A program made the translations under genes and the position numbers. DNA of 64,000 nt, taken from assembly GCA_949358305.1 (NCBI GenBank), contig OX442314.1:62009369-62073368 (forward strand), given 5' to 3'. The notes under the pieces were generated by a model, which saw only the letters and a program-made list of their open reading frames with translations, was not told the origin of the DNA and did not search any database. Below, one piece after another: positions 48,517 to 58,986 of the stretch (the first letter of the stretch is position 1; the number at the start of each line of letters is the position of its first letter). This stretch comes from Strigamia acuminata. Lineage: Eukaryota > Arthropoda > Chilopoda > Geophilomorpha > Linotaeniidae.

Positions 48517-50688
48517 ATGGCGGATAGATTTGACAGAGCTAGACTGAGGCGAGAGTTTTTAGACCTCAAACGCAACGACAATGAGTCGATGTACTCATTT
48601 CTGGATCGAGTCGACCAGAAAGCAATCGAAGTTAATGCAGAGGGGCTGGGATTGCACGACATTGATGTGGCTTTCCAGTATATGGACTTCCTCGGACCGG
48701 AGTTCGAGGAATGTAAAGAAAGAATTGAGTCATGGCCAGTCGAAGATTTTATTCCCGAAAAGATCCGGGTTGAACTGTTAAGAGAGTGGGACAGGCTGCA
48801 CCCACCACGTGTCCAGGAGCCTATGGACATATCATCATCAGAAATGGACAGTTCAAGTGATGAAAAAGATGTTGACCGTGGTTTGGGTGCGTCCTGCGCA
48901 CAGGAGCCATCTGCACACGTTGCTCTAATGATTAGACAAGAGGAAACATTGAATTGCAACGTGGGAGACAGTCCCAAATTATTCTACGTGTCGATGGACG
49001 AAAGTCAAAGGCAAAATAATTTGCCATTACGCTCATACGTGACGAGCGGAGCGCCCGATCCCGCCTGGTATGTTGATACCGGGGCGACGGATCACTTTAC
49101 TTTCAGCAAAGATGGGCTCATCAATTATAGGCCTTTAACGAACATTAACGTTCATTTAGGGGAAGGGTCCTCTAAAATAGCAGGAGTGGGGGACTTAAGA
49201 TTAGATTCAGGTGAAAAAGTGCCTGGCGGGTTTGTTACATTGAAGAATGTATATTATGCCCTGAATTTTGTGAGGAATTTAATGAGTCTAGGCAGAATTG
49301 ATGAGGCCGGGTATGTAACCCGCATTGCTGAAGGAAAGTTGGTCTCCTTCAAAAACAGGATTACGCAGCCGATTTTACGAGCAACGCGGCAAAGCGACAG
49401 AATGTATAAAACTAATTGTAGAGTGATTTTACCAAATGTGAACGCAAGTGCAATTCCTGCGCAACAGGATGCGCTTGCGGCAGATAACCAGAGCACTGGT
49501 GGAAATGTACAGTTACTAACCCATACTAGTCATAAGACCACAGGTTACCGGATCTGGGACCATAAAAATAGGCGTGTCGTCAGTTCAAAACACGTCAAAA
49601 TTATTGAGGAAGAATATTGGAACGATAAAGTCTATAACGAGGAGGTGTTTAAGAAATCAGAGGGGGTAGGAACGGAATGGAATGGAGATTTCATATACAC
49701 CGCGCAAGACGGTTTTGAGTCGGACGAGGAGAGTGTGGTGGCGACACCACCTCCGTCACCCCCGAGGGCAGTTAAAGTGCCCCCACCAGCGGCTAAACTC
49801 GAGCCGGTGAAAGAAATGGTGCAACAGGCACCCAAAGTGGAACCTGCCCAGCAGGTAGCGCAAGAAATTGCGCAGCGAGCACCTGTTCAACAGGTAGAGA
49901 GAGAAGCCCCTATTGGAGGGGTCTTACCGACAAAACCGGCGAAACCGCCATTACCCACGACCCCCAAACCCACATTGAGGCCGAGAACGGCAGAAGCGCC
50001 TGCAGAGGAGAGCCCGACACAGTCGGAAGATGAAGAAGAGTATGAGCAGGCCGTACGGGTTACTAAGAACATTAGAGGGGGCCCGGGGGATGTTGGGGGA
50101 CAACAGCCGTTGCCCCTGAATATTGATGAGTGGCAAAGATTTGAGTATACGAGGAAGTCAGGTCGTGATAAAGGAAGACCTTGTACATCGTACGTGGCAC
50201 CAGACAAGACTAGATTAAGGAGTAGGATTGAAATCCTAGCTTGGTGCGAAAATAACGGTTTTGAGTACGATGCGAGCTTGTTTGAGTTTACGTCATTAAA
50301 GGACGAGCCTGAAAACCCATTCGCATTGTGTACATGTTCATGTTGCACTCCTTTCTCATTGTGCTGCATGATAAGGCCTGATACTGATAAGGATGTTGCA
50401 CAAGTTGAGAGAAGTAATGAATGGGAAGGGATAATGAAGAAAATCAAAGCGTTGACTGAAGAGGGAGTTCATTGTGGCAAAAGAAATGAATGGAAAAGAT
50501 TAATACGTTTACGAAAGGGAGCGTCCGTTATGCGGTCGGAGGAATGCCAGACCGCAGATTATTGGATTACAAATGGTGATATCAAACATGTTATGGGAGA
50601 GAATAACGTGGCGGACTTGCTGACCAAATGGCTGGCACGTCCACGTCTTGTGACCCTTGGCAATAGTATTTTCGGGGCGCGACGATAA
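48517..50688 (+). CDS. Single-frame Copia polyprotein derivative: gag part, protease, integrase tail, MBD-like domain, RT stub, RNase H end (723 aa)
   Basis: Start MADRFDRARLRREFLDLKRN in context aaaATGG. Residues 1-150 are gag-like without a CCHC knuckle. 184-193 is the protease site WYVDTGATDH. The GAG-pre-integrase segment (LKNVYYALNFVRNLMSLGRI) follows. From about residue 310 the integrase catalytic core is gone and the text jumps to the integrase tail YRIWDHKNRRVVSSKHVKII (about 343-362). 405-530 is a Pro/Glu/Gln-rich linker. 535-592 is an MBD-like domain. About 630-648 (VERSNEWEGIMKKIKAL) is the N-terminal edge of RT; the RT core and most of RNase H are missing, and 688 onward is the RNase H end (DIKHVMGENNVADLLTKWL). 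The deletions are all in frame and no stop interrupts 723 codons. Confidence 0.88.
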   Translation: MADRFDRARLRREFLDLKRNDNESMYSFLDRVDQKAIEVNAEGLGLHDIDVAFQYMDFLGPEFEECKERIESWPVEDFIPEKIRVELLREWDRLHPPRVQEPMDISSSEMDSSSDEKDVDRGLGASCAQEPSAHVALMIRQEETLNCNVGDSPKLFYVSMDESQRQNNLPLRSYVTSGAPDPAWYVDTGATDHFTFSKDGLINYRPLTNINVHLGEGSSKIAGVGDLRLDSGEKVPGGFVTLKNVYYALNFVRNLMSLGRIDEAGYVTRIAEGKLVSFKNRITQPILRATRQSDRMYKTNCRVILPNVNASAIPAQQDALAADNQSTGGNVQLLTHTSHKTTGYRIWDHKNRRVVSSKHVKIIEEEYWNDKVYNEEVFKKSEGVGTEWNGDFIYTAQDGFESDEESVVATPPPSPPRAVKVPPPAAKLEPVKEMVQQAPKVEPAQQVAQEIAQRAPVQQVEREAPIGGVLPTKPAKPPLPTTPKPTLRPRTAEAPAEESPTQSEDEEEYEQAVRVTKNIRGGPGDVGGQQPLPLNIDEWQRFEYTRKSGRDKGRPCTSYVAPDKTRLRSRIEILAWCENNGFEYDASLFEFTSLKDEPENPFALCTCSCCTPFSLCCMIRPDTDKDVAQVERSNEWEGIMKKIKALTEEGVHCGKRNEWKRLIRLRKGASVMRSEECQTADYWITNGDIKHVMGENNVADLLTKWLARPRLVTLGNSIFGARR
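50119..50292 (+). other. Methyl-CpG-binding (MBD)-like domain encoded in the Copia frame
   Basis: Residues 535-592 of the polyprotein. Compared from memory with human MeCP2, the block EWQRFEYTRKSGRDKGR aligns without gaps to the W.R....RKSGR..GK strand-loop. The next 16 residues reach LRSR, where MeCP2 has FRSK, and the end is EILAWCENNGFEYDASLFEF against the MBD helix and the D..DFDFT finish. Both arginine fingers are present (R546 and R568, equal to MeCP2 R111 and R133). The Asp and Tyr that recognise the methyl groups (D121, Y123) are C556 and S558. Binding to DNA is therefore likely, but methyl-specificity is open. Confidence 0.85.
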
Positions 50689-50752
50689 TGTCGTGCAGTG
50701 AGGGGGTCGTGAGCGTTACGGGTTGTTCTGTTATCCGTGTTAGCCCATATGC

Positions 50753-50765
50753 GGATCAGAGGGGG
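50753..50765 (+). other. Polypurine tract of the LTR element
   Basis: GGATCAGAGGGGG lies three bases before the 3' LTR (cat/TGTTGGG), the expected primer site for plus-strand synthesis. Confidence 0.75.
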
Positions 50766-50768
50766 CAT

Positions 50769-51219
50769 TGTTGGGATTTTGGATCCGTCATATGGTGTGA
50801 TACGTCGCACCTTTCCGAATTAGTGCGGCAATGGCGCGTTTCTGTTTAGCATTGTGTTATGTCTCGAGGTCGAGTGTTGATTGTCTTGCAAATTCAATCA
50901 ACACATGTTTTACAGTGTTATCCAGACTGTCGTCTGCTTGGGTTTTTAGTTTATCTATTAGTTTGCCCCGGTTTTTATCCAGTGTGAATACTGGAATTGT
51001 ATTTAGTTGATGTTTTGTTTGTAAAGAACAAATCAACCACTGTGTGGATGATTTGTTCTACTGTTAGTTGGTTGGCAGTTAGCCTCTAACCCATGTATCA
51101 CTTGATGACTTACTGTTTGGCAATAAAGATGGCGGCCTCCATGGTTAGATGGCTTTGCAGAAAGTAAAGATGCTGTTTTGCTTCCACACATGCACTCACC
51201 TACGGTTTATAGATTGACA
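50769..51219 (+). repeat. 3' LTR (451 bp)
   Basis: TGTTGGGATTTTGG...TAGATTGACA; same length and, by eye, the same sequence as the 5' LTR except the second base. AATAAA at 51122-51127. Confidence 0.94.
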
Positions 51220-52880
51220 CTTCGTAATCGTGGAACTGGTTCCTTCGTGCTCCTGGTTCGTATCTGGTGTAATGGTCCGGGTAATGCTTCGTGATTCGAT
51301 CCGAGAGGTGCGGTTGACTCATGTGCACCGCCACAACTAGGGTTGGAAATTGGTAATGAATAAATGAAGTCATTTATTCTTCAAGGTTCCACTTCTGAAT
51401 TATAATTAATTCGGGATGTTGTGAGTTTAATAAATTAACTCAATAAATTGTATTCAATTTATTGTTACGAATTTGATTCGTCATATGGTGAAACAAGTCT
51501 CGTGACTTGCTTCGATTGTTAACTTGTTGCCAAGTTTAAACAATTAATGTTTATTATCAACTACAAAATAAATTAGGGTTAAAACATCGCAACACACAAT
51601 TGCCGTCAAAGTTCGCCTTGCTGAGCAGAACAGTATCGCGCGTGCCCTAAATAACAGTGCGGTGAGAGACGGCACTGGTATTCAGGGGGATATAGCCCGC
51701 AGTTCTGCACAACAGAATTAATCACCCGAGATACTACTCATAAGTAGACTGCTTTGGCACCATCACCGAAGAGATATAACTTTCCCAAACACATAGTGCT
51801 ACTGGCGGTAACTGCATGTTTTTCATGCAGACTGCTTTGGCACCATCAGGTGATGGAGTCAATCTCTTGCAGTAACAGTGCTACTGACGGTTACTAAATA
51901 CTTTGGTATCACACGTGATTCTATTGTCCGACCACGAGGATACTTATGCGGGAGGCTTTCTCCTCGGCAAGACCGTTTGACGGAAACATGAACAGTCCGA
52001 ACTTCGCCTTCAGTTGACGGGGGTTGCATGGCTCAGCAGAGCCATGCTATGCATAGTCCGGTAGGACCATGCCCTGAGTAAGAAACAGTTATTTGACATG
52101 CGGAACATACCAAATAACCAGAAATCAAGAACTAACTTAACTTCCTGTTGTCAGGGAGTTTTATACTTGGTGGGATTAAGTTCCACCAATCTCGTACCGC
52201 AGGAAGTGGATACGGAGATGCAAATTGGGATTATGCTAATCTTTTAGCACAAACCGGAACTGGATACCGGGGGCAGGAAATGGATACACAGAACGGAAAT
52301 GCATTCTGAAAATGGGTTTCATGTCGCGTACCCGTGATAAAGCAAGAATACCTGCTTTGTCTAATTGAATATTGATAATATAACTTTATATTATCGATTT
52401 AAATTACATTTATTCGTAACAAACATAATAATATGTTTGTGAACTATTTCTACGCAAAATAGTAAGTTCGAGGTTGAATTTGCCGCTAGTACTAGTGGCG
52501 CCATCTATTGCTAATTTGTCACACATCCCCCTTAATAACTAAACATATACTTCTATATTTTATGTTATTCTTTAGGAATATCTTTTGTGTCAAATTCATC
52601 CACCTCATTAAATATTTTACTATTTAATTTCATAAAGTTCATGAGTGTTTTTAATAAACCTGTTCTCAACATTAGGATGCTCAAAAACTGTTTTATTTTC
52701 TCCTTACAGAGACGGTTATAAAAAAATAGTTTGGTTATTTAAAAAGATAAACATGAAGTCCTTTTCTTATATCGAAAAAGCACTTCTTACAAAAAAACTT
52801 AGTTAAAGTAATTTTCGGTTACATATTAAATTCTTTTATCACAGAACAAATAACTTAGTATTTTAAATTCGAAATTCCGC
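51220..52880 (-). repeat. Probable 3' LTR region of the minus-strand Ty3/Gypsy element
   Basis: On the minus strand 'aagggggatg' (a polypurine-like tract, 52526-52535) is followed by TGTGACAAATTAGC at 52525. Another pair of LTR-like ends is TGTTACGAAT (51465) / ATTCGTAACA (52422). The two candidate extents cannot be told apart here. 51750-51900 carries a tandem pair of about 95 bp with 'agactgctttggcaccatca'. 52536-52880 between the LTR and ORF is AT-rich and non-coding. Confidence 0.5.
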
Positions 52881-54491
52881 TTAATCTTGACTTTTTTCGA
52901 CCTCAGTGGAGAGCTTTTGCCTATCCTTCGAAGAGGAGCTTTTGCCACGTTTCTTGGCGGGAAGAGGTTGTTCCGGTTGCCGATCTATGAAGAATGCAGT
53001 GGTCGCGACAACTTCCGTGGTGATGGGAGTCTCGGGTGTTTTATCCCCTTCTTCAGGCTGATCAGTCGATCCGTCTTCTTCATTGATCATCTTTTTGAGA
53101 TCTTCGTAGATGTCAATCACCGGGGGCAAAACCAAAATCCAGCCTTCACATATTTGATTCTTCATCTCATCTGCGATTTTTCCCACAAGCAGATTCCAAA
53201 GGTGCTCCAAAATGTTGAAGCCTTCAACGCGACGTGGATTCAAGATCATTTGCATGATCCTGGTCACATATCCTACTGTTATTGGATCGGGAAGACCCGT
53301 AATCAATTGGCGCGAAATTATTATTGCAAGTCGAGCTACGATGGGGTAGTAGTATTCGACCTCCCAAACGAATAATTGTCCTATCTTGGTGTTCGGGGGA
53401 ACTTGGTAGGGTTCGATTAAGAATTCGTTTGAAATCCCTTGTTCCGCGATATTTGGCATGGGGACCAATACGGCTTCTTCCGTTTGGGTCGCATTATCTA
53501 CGCAGACAACACTTGGCATTTTTTCCAAACCCATTTGAAGGCCAAGGGGCGTTCTTCGCGAATTCATAAATTCGGGATCCTGGTATACAGCTTTGCCATC
53601 GTTAGATAATAAAGCTTTACAAAGGTGGCAGGTTGCCCATTTTCGGGGTTCTGGATCGAACAACCCTTTAATCACGAACGAAACAAACTTTGGGTTCCAG
53701 GGTTGGATTTTTAATCGTCGTTTCGATCCGAGACAATTACCGCACGATGCCAAATGGCATCCGGTCCCGGAGCCGGACATCCAGCCGACCCCGAAACAAA
53801 AAGGGCACGGTATTTCGCCCTTCGCGAGCTCCAAATTGTCGTGTGGAATTCCCAATTCCAGATCGCGATCGCAGGCGGCTTTTCGACGTAGTGCCTTTTC
53901 TTGCTTATTAGCTGCTCTTTGTTGAGCAGTCATCGGCTGCAGTTTGGGGGCTCTGGTGGACACAAACGTACGTTTCCCTCTAGCCGTATTATATCTAGGA
54001 GTATACACTACTTCGCGCGAAGTCGTGGGTGGCGGCGAGTCGTAATGAACGTATTCTCGCTGTTTACGTTTGTTGTCTTGATGGCGATTTCCCTCGGGAT
54101 TTCGATTCGCCTCTAATTGGACAATCTCGTCCAGACTTCTCTCATGAGAGGTTGACGAATCGTTCATTCGACTCGTACTTGGTTTATGGATCGGCTGTAA
54201 AGGATGGCTTTTGGAGAAACTGTCCTTTTTTGGTATAATGAAGGTTTCTTGGGTAACCTCCATCGCCGTTTTGGGTACAGCCGTTTTGGGGCGAATTTCC
54301 TTTGGGAGAGCATCTGGGTTGTTTCGGGCCCAAGTTAATATGTCCCATCCTTTTTGGTCGAGCACAATAGGAGTGTTTGGCGCTCCCGGGACCGTTACGA
54401 TGGTCGGGTTGACTGTTGGCGTATTGTCCTCCTCTGAAGAGCTCGACTGAATCACGATTCGCCGCTTTTTAATCGGTATCTTCTTGACCAT
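52881..54491 (-). CDS. Intact 536-aa ORF downstream of Gypsy pol, Cys-rich, function unknown
   Basis: Starts MVKKIPIKKRRIVIQSSSSE. Residues 1-210 are basic, Ser/Pro-rich and probably disordered, with an N-terminal nuclear-localisation-like KKRR. A Cys/His-rich region at 229-291 has CPFC (229-232), C245-H246, C250, C253 and CHLC (288-291), suggesting one or two zinc-binding modules. 370-470 is hydrophobic and helical (VARLAIIISRQLITGLPDPI). The tail is acidic then Lys/Ser-rich. No signal peptide, furin site or transmembrane anchor is evident, so this is not an ordinary Gypsy envelope. It follows, on the same strand, an integrase fragment (55085-55916), i.e. the position of a third ORF. A GTAAGT donor near 54651 and an acceptor 'tatatttgtag' at 54496 lie just upstream, so a spliced subgenomic RNA is possible. 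Confidence 0.7.
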   Translation of the reverse strand: MVKKIPIKKRRIVIQSSSSEEDNTPTVNPTIVTVPGAPNTPIVLDQKGWDILTWARNNPDALPKEIRPKTAVPKTAMEVTQETFIIPKKDSFSKSHPLQPIHKPSTSRMNDSSTSHERSLDEIVQLEANRNPEGNRHQDNKRKQREYVHYDSPPPTTSREVVYTPRYNTARGKRTFVSTRAPKLQPMTAQQRAANKQEKALRRKAACDRDLELGIPHDNLELAKGEIPCPFCFGVGWMSGSGTGCHLASCGNCLGSKRRLKIQPWNPKFVSFVIKGLFDPEPRKWATCHLCKALLSNDGKAVYQDPEFMNSRRTPLGLQMGLEKMPSVVCVDNATQTEEAVLVPMPNIAEQGISNEFLIEPYQVPPNTKIGQLFVWEVEYYYPIVARLAIIISRQLITGLPDPITVGYVTRIMQMILNPRRVEGFNILEHLWNLLVGKIADEMKNQICEGWILVLPPVIDIYEDLKKMINEEDGSTDQPEEGDKTPETPITTEVVATTAFFIDRQPEQPLPAKKRGKSSSSKDRQKLSTEVEKSQD

Positions 54492-55084
54492 AATTCTACA
54501 AATATAGAAAAACGTTTTAGTTTTATTTGCAATATTTTTATATGCGCGCGCCCTCTATTGAGAAACGCGTAACTGAATTTACGAATTTTATAATTATAAT
54601 TCGTTACAATTTTATATTTTCGTGTATTGATAATTTTATCGAACTTACGAGAATGTCCTGCTTCCTTTAGAAGCGTATCTTGTGGAATTATGAGTGTAGT
54701 CGCCTCGACGACAACTTGGAGTTTAGAGCACGTGGCTTTCAAATCCTCCGCCGCTAATAAACGAATTCCGCTGGTTCGTATTTCTTCGAATATTCAAAGA
54801 AATTTCATGATATATATATAACTTTATATGCATAATCATAATACCTGTATTCGTTGATTGATAGTTAACAATGCCAACGCGTTTGACCGTGATTTTTGTT
54901 GAACTTGACGAAGTTCTTCTTCTCTCACGTGTGTGTTAGAAGACTGAGTATAGAACGAATCTTTTACTCTCCACCCGGGGTCATAATTTATCAGGTGACT
55001 TCGCGAATTTCGATTTGAATATTCAATATCTGAATTAAATCAACATCTTTTTTAGAATATTCTTTTTAATATTTAGAATCTTTT
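54492..55084 (-). other. Spacer between Gypsy integrase and ORF3 with a candidate intron
   Basis: A minus-strand frame 54742-54452 starts MKATCSKLQVVVEATTLIIP and crosses a consensus donor (catTCTC/gtaagt). Splicing to the acceptor at 54496 would place the ORF3 ATG five bases after the junction, but in a different frame from this upstream peptide. No other coding sequence was seen. Confidence 0.4.
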
Positions 55085-55916
55085 TTAACGACGTTCTTGA
55101 ATCATCTGTACAAAATCCGTTGTATATTTCGGATTTGGCTTCGAAGTTCTTTTCGGTCTCGAGATTATTTCCGGAAGGTCAGCTGTTCGCTTCCGTTTAT
55201 TCGAGTTATTACTTCGTGAATCTGTAATGTCGTTTCCATTTTCATTTGAGGTAGGAATTATTATTTCTTCTTGTTCAAGATTTTCTTGAGGAAGTTCTTC
55301 CATATCTTGTTCAAGATTTTCACGCGAGATTTCTTCTGTATCTTGATTATCTAATTCTTGTGAATTAGATTCGTTAAATTCGGAATTTGATGACATCCAA
55401 TCAGGGTTTGGGTGATTTTCCAGTTTTCCTTTTTTCTGACCCAGAGTCCATGTCTCAATCGGGTATGAAGGGATATACGGGGTGAGATCATCCGTATTTA
55501 TTGATGGTTCAATTGAATCATCTAATAATTTTCGTAAGGCGTATGCACCTCCTGTTAATACGGCTGTGATTTCCCACGGTCCGTCTCGTTTTTCAGCAAA
55601 TCCTTTAATAATGCCTTTGTCTTGATTGGAGAGAATATGTGTATTCTTCCAGACTAAATCACCTACTTCATATTTGCAAATATGAAATTTATTACGGTGA
55701 ATTCTGTCGTGTTTCTCGTAATTTAGTTGGATCCTACGGTGCATTTCTTGGTGTGCTCTCCGTAAAATCCCGAGTAAATTAAACATGAATTCCTCAGGGT
55801 TATTTTTATCGAATTTATTCGCGTGTTGAATAATTCGCGGGTCGAAAGGTAGTGTTACTATTCTTCCCTTAACCTTATGGCGCGCATGCGGATTTCTCGG
55901 AGTGCGAAAGGGACCC
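55085..55916 (-). pseudogene. Ty3/Gypsy integrase C-terminal part
   Basis: The frame is open from about 55916 (GPFRTPRNPHARHKVKGRIV), through LPFDPRIIQHANKFDKNNPE and the first ATG (MFNLLGILRRAHQEMHRRIQ, 55786), to the stop at 55085. The block YEVGDLVWKNTHILSNQDKG, then GPWEITAVLTGGAYALRKLL and NTDDLTPYIP, is the GPY/F module and end of Gypsy integrases. A Glu/Asn-rich and basic tail follows. It is truncated at the 5' side by a TAG, so protease, RT and the integrase core are missing. Confidence 0.85.
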
Positions 55917-57000
55917 TATTTTTAACATTACGGCGGCCTATACCTTGACCCCCTGTTCGCAGTCTCATGGCTGATTTTGCGGATTTCACTTATTTGTATA
56001 TTCCGCACGATCGCGCGCGTTTTATCAACCTTGGGAAAGCCGCTTTCTCAAATTTGCAAATTCCACATTGTGTGAACATGCTACAACGCTTCTGTGCGCG
56101 TCAATAAAAAAAAAAACCGATTAGAAATGAAATTCAGGGTTTTGTTAAAATAAAAATTATACAATATAATCAGTCTATAATGCTTCTATAATGCTGTTGG
56201 TTTAATCAGCACATTGTAATCGTGTGAAAACACGCGCGCTCGCAATAATACATTACCCAATGTACTTGCACTGGCATGGACCCATCAGTGCGCACTTTCC
56301 CGTGCGTGCTGCTTGCACTATTTACATCAATTGTTGCTCCACAGGTTGCGCGACCTGCCGGGCAGTTAAGACGTACTAGAATAACCTCAGGATTTGATAA
56401 AACCTGATTTTTGGATGACACTAAGTAAATGGCAGTGAATGTGAGATGTGAGATACACGATGAATTTAATAAAATTTATATTTCCTAATCATGGGATTGG
56501 TTTCACGTTTCATAATCCAACAATTAAGTAGAATATCATTATTGCAATTGATTAAAACAAATTTTTTTTACAAATTCTTTGGTTTTACATTTTAAATTTA
56601 TTTTCCAATAGTTGGCACCATCGCAATTGCTGCGAGTTTAAAACACTGCATTCAGCAGAATTTACTGCACTTTCAAATCAAGGCCAGGCATACCTACTGC
56701 AAAGTAATGTATAAACCATAAAGAAGCCTTTGATTCGGAATTGCCTGTAGGTAATTCTGCGCTGGTCTCCAATGGAAATGTCCGCGCCGGTCTTCCGTGC
56801 ACGGGAAGTCCACAGAAAGTCCGTGCATTCCGTGCGCTGGGAGTCCGTGCGTCGTACCGCGTGATCTTGCATTGTTTTTTGTGGGCTTTTCCTGATTAGG
56901 ATTACTTCCTTTTTAACTCTTGAAGAATTAAGTTTGTTTTTTTTGCTCCAAAACGTCCCAAAACGCCTGAAAATCGCGCAACTCGAGGCAAAACATTACA
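55917..57000. other. Non-coding stretch
   Basis: No gene recognised. 56100-56130 is a poly-A-like run; 56750-56860 has repeated 'gtccgtgc' text. The right end carries the first partial copy of the foldback family described next. Confidence 0.4.
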
Positions 57001-58960
57001 GTGTGTATTCAAATCAAAACTAGCTACAAATACATGCTGAAATTAGCTAAATTTTCAAATTTTTTGGCTTTCAAGAAGTAATGGAAACATTTGACATAAC
57101 GTGGATCAGTTGCATTCAAAAACTAAAATATTTTGTGTTTTACTTCAATTTTAAACTAAAAATGATGTCATTTCCTGTTTAAACCCCTGTTAAAGCTTGA
57201 AATACATTTTAACTAAAAGAAATAAGTTTGTTTTTTTCTTCGGCAGTGACGTGTACACACGAGCACGCCTGAGAACGCCAAAAAATGCTAAAAAACGCTC
57301 AAAAACGCCTGAAAATCGCGCAACTCGAGGCAAAACATTAATTTTTCATCTTTATTTCAACTTTTGTGACGTTTAAAATTGTGTTCTCATGTTTTTTGCC
57401 TCAAGTTGCATTGTCATCTGGCGTTTTGGAGTGTTTTTATGTGTTCGCAGGCGTTCGCAGGCGTTTTTTGGCGTTGTCACTCACTCAAGTGGCCATTTTT
57501 AGCATTTTCCGTAGTAAAAATGGCCGTTTTTCGTCAAAATGGCCATTTTTAGCCATTTTTCAGAGTAAAAATGTTTTTTTTTCACCGTTTTTATAGTAAA
57601 ATGGCCATTTTTAGTCGTTTTTTTAATCAAAAATGGCCGTTTTTATCGTTGAAACGTTATTAAAATGTAACGTTTCAATGGCGTTTTGATCTCGCCTCAT
57701 TTCCGGTTTTGAAAATTAATAAACGCCCCGGCGTTTATTCGAGGCAATACCCAACTTGGGCTTTTATTCGCGTCGCACCGCATCATCATCTCACCTTGCC
57801 TCCCGTCTTGAAAATTTATAAACGCCCCGGCGTTTATTCAAGGCAAACCATTGTTTATGTAAGTTTTTCCTGATTAGGGTTACTTCCTTTAGAAGAAACA
57901 CGTTTATTTCTTCTCGCTTAATCTTGAGTCGTGATCTCGCCTCGTTTCTGGTCTTAAAAATTAATAAACACCCCGGCTTTTATTCAAGGCAATACGGTAC
58001 GTTTATGAAACCCAACTTGGGCTTTCATTTTAAAAAAAGCGCGTGTTCTTACGTCGAACTAAGAGATACAGGTGAATTAGCAACGCCTAATTTGATTTAA
58101 TAAATAAAGCAAACAACATCTCGCCTCACTTCTGGCGTTTGTTCGAGGCAAGCCATTGTTTTTGCATTTTTTTTCCTGATTAGGGTTACTTCCTTTTTAA
58201 CTCTTGAAGAAATAAGTATGTTTTTTTTACTCGGCAGTGACGTGTACGCGCGAGTACGCCTGAGAACGCCAAAAAATACTCCAAAACGCCTGAAAATCGT
58301 GCAACTCGAGGCAAAACATTAATTGTTTATTTTTGTTTCAACTTTTGTAACGTTTACAATTGTGTTCTCATGTTTTTTGCCTCAAGTTGCATTGTCATTT
58401 TGCGTTTTGGGGCGTTTTTAGGCATTTTTAGGCATTTGCGGGCGTTCTTGGGCGTTTTTTGGCGTTGTCATTCAATCAAATGGCCATTTTTAGCCATTTT
58501 TAGCCATTTTTCATAGAAAAATGGTTATTTTTAGCCGTTTTTCATCCAAAATGGCCGTTTTTCATCCAAAAGGGCCGTTTTTCATCCAAAATGGAATAAT
58601 TGTTGTGTCCGGATTTTATGTCATTTATTGTCTTAATTAAAGTTAACAAAGTGTCTTTAATTTTTGCTTTTCTTGAATTTCAGCTTTTTAGATATTTTTA
58701 CATATTAAACTTTCATTTTTTGTGATTTATTAAAAGTTACAGTGTTTTCATGAATTTTAGTGTCTATGATATTGATATTATCTTTATTCATTGCTATTTA
58801 AAGTTTTATTACTTCTCTGTGTCTTATTTCTTTAATTCTTGCTCATTTTGTGTGATTTTGGATGATTTTTAGTGCATTCGTCGATTTACAGATCACTTGC
58901 GTAAGACGCGTGACGTCATATTTCTTAATCTAATTCGGTTGTGTTCAAACTTCTAACCTT
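57001..58960. repeat. Foldback repeat cluster, part 1
   Basis: The family has an arm rich in 'cgcctgagaacgccaaaaaa' and 'gaaaatcgcgcaactcgagg', a short loop with 'aacttttgtgacgtttaaaa', and the complementary arm 'ttgcctcaagttgcattgtc' with 'ggcgttttttggcgttgtca'. It is followed by 'tggccatttttagccatttt' runs and a 'ccccggcgtttattcgaggc' end. Copies are at about 57240-57490 and 58240-58470, with end motifs at 57720, 57825 and 57970. No coding sequence. Confidence 0.8.
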
Positions 58961-58986
58961 TTGTTTGGACCTTATTCTTGTGTTAT

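Larger units (their letters stand above)
46880..51219 (+). mobile_element. LTR retrotransposon, Copia-derived, internally deleted, carrying an MBD-like domain
   Basis: The element is 4340 bp: LTR (46880-47330), initiator-Met PBS (47332-47347), a long leader, one frame (48517-50688), a polypurine tract (50753-50765) and an LTR (50769-51219). The LTRs look identical by eye apart from the second base, so insertion or gene conversion is recent. No 5-bp target duplication is visible (left ...ttgga, right cttcg), perhaps because the left flank slipped. It lacks integrase core and RT, so movement would need enzymes in trans. Confidence 0.9.
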
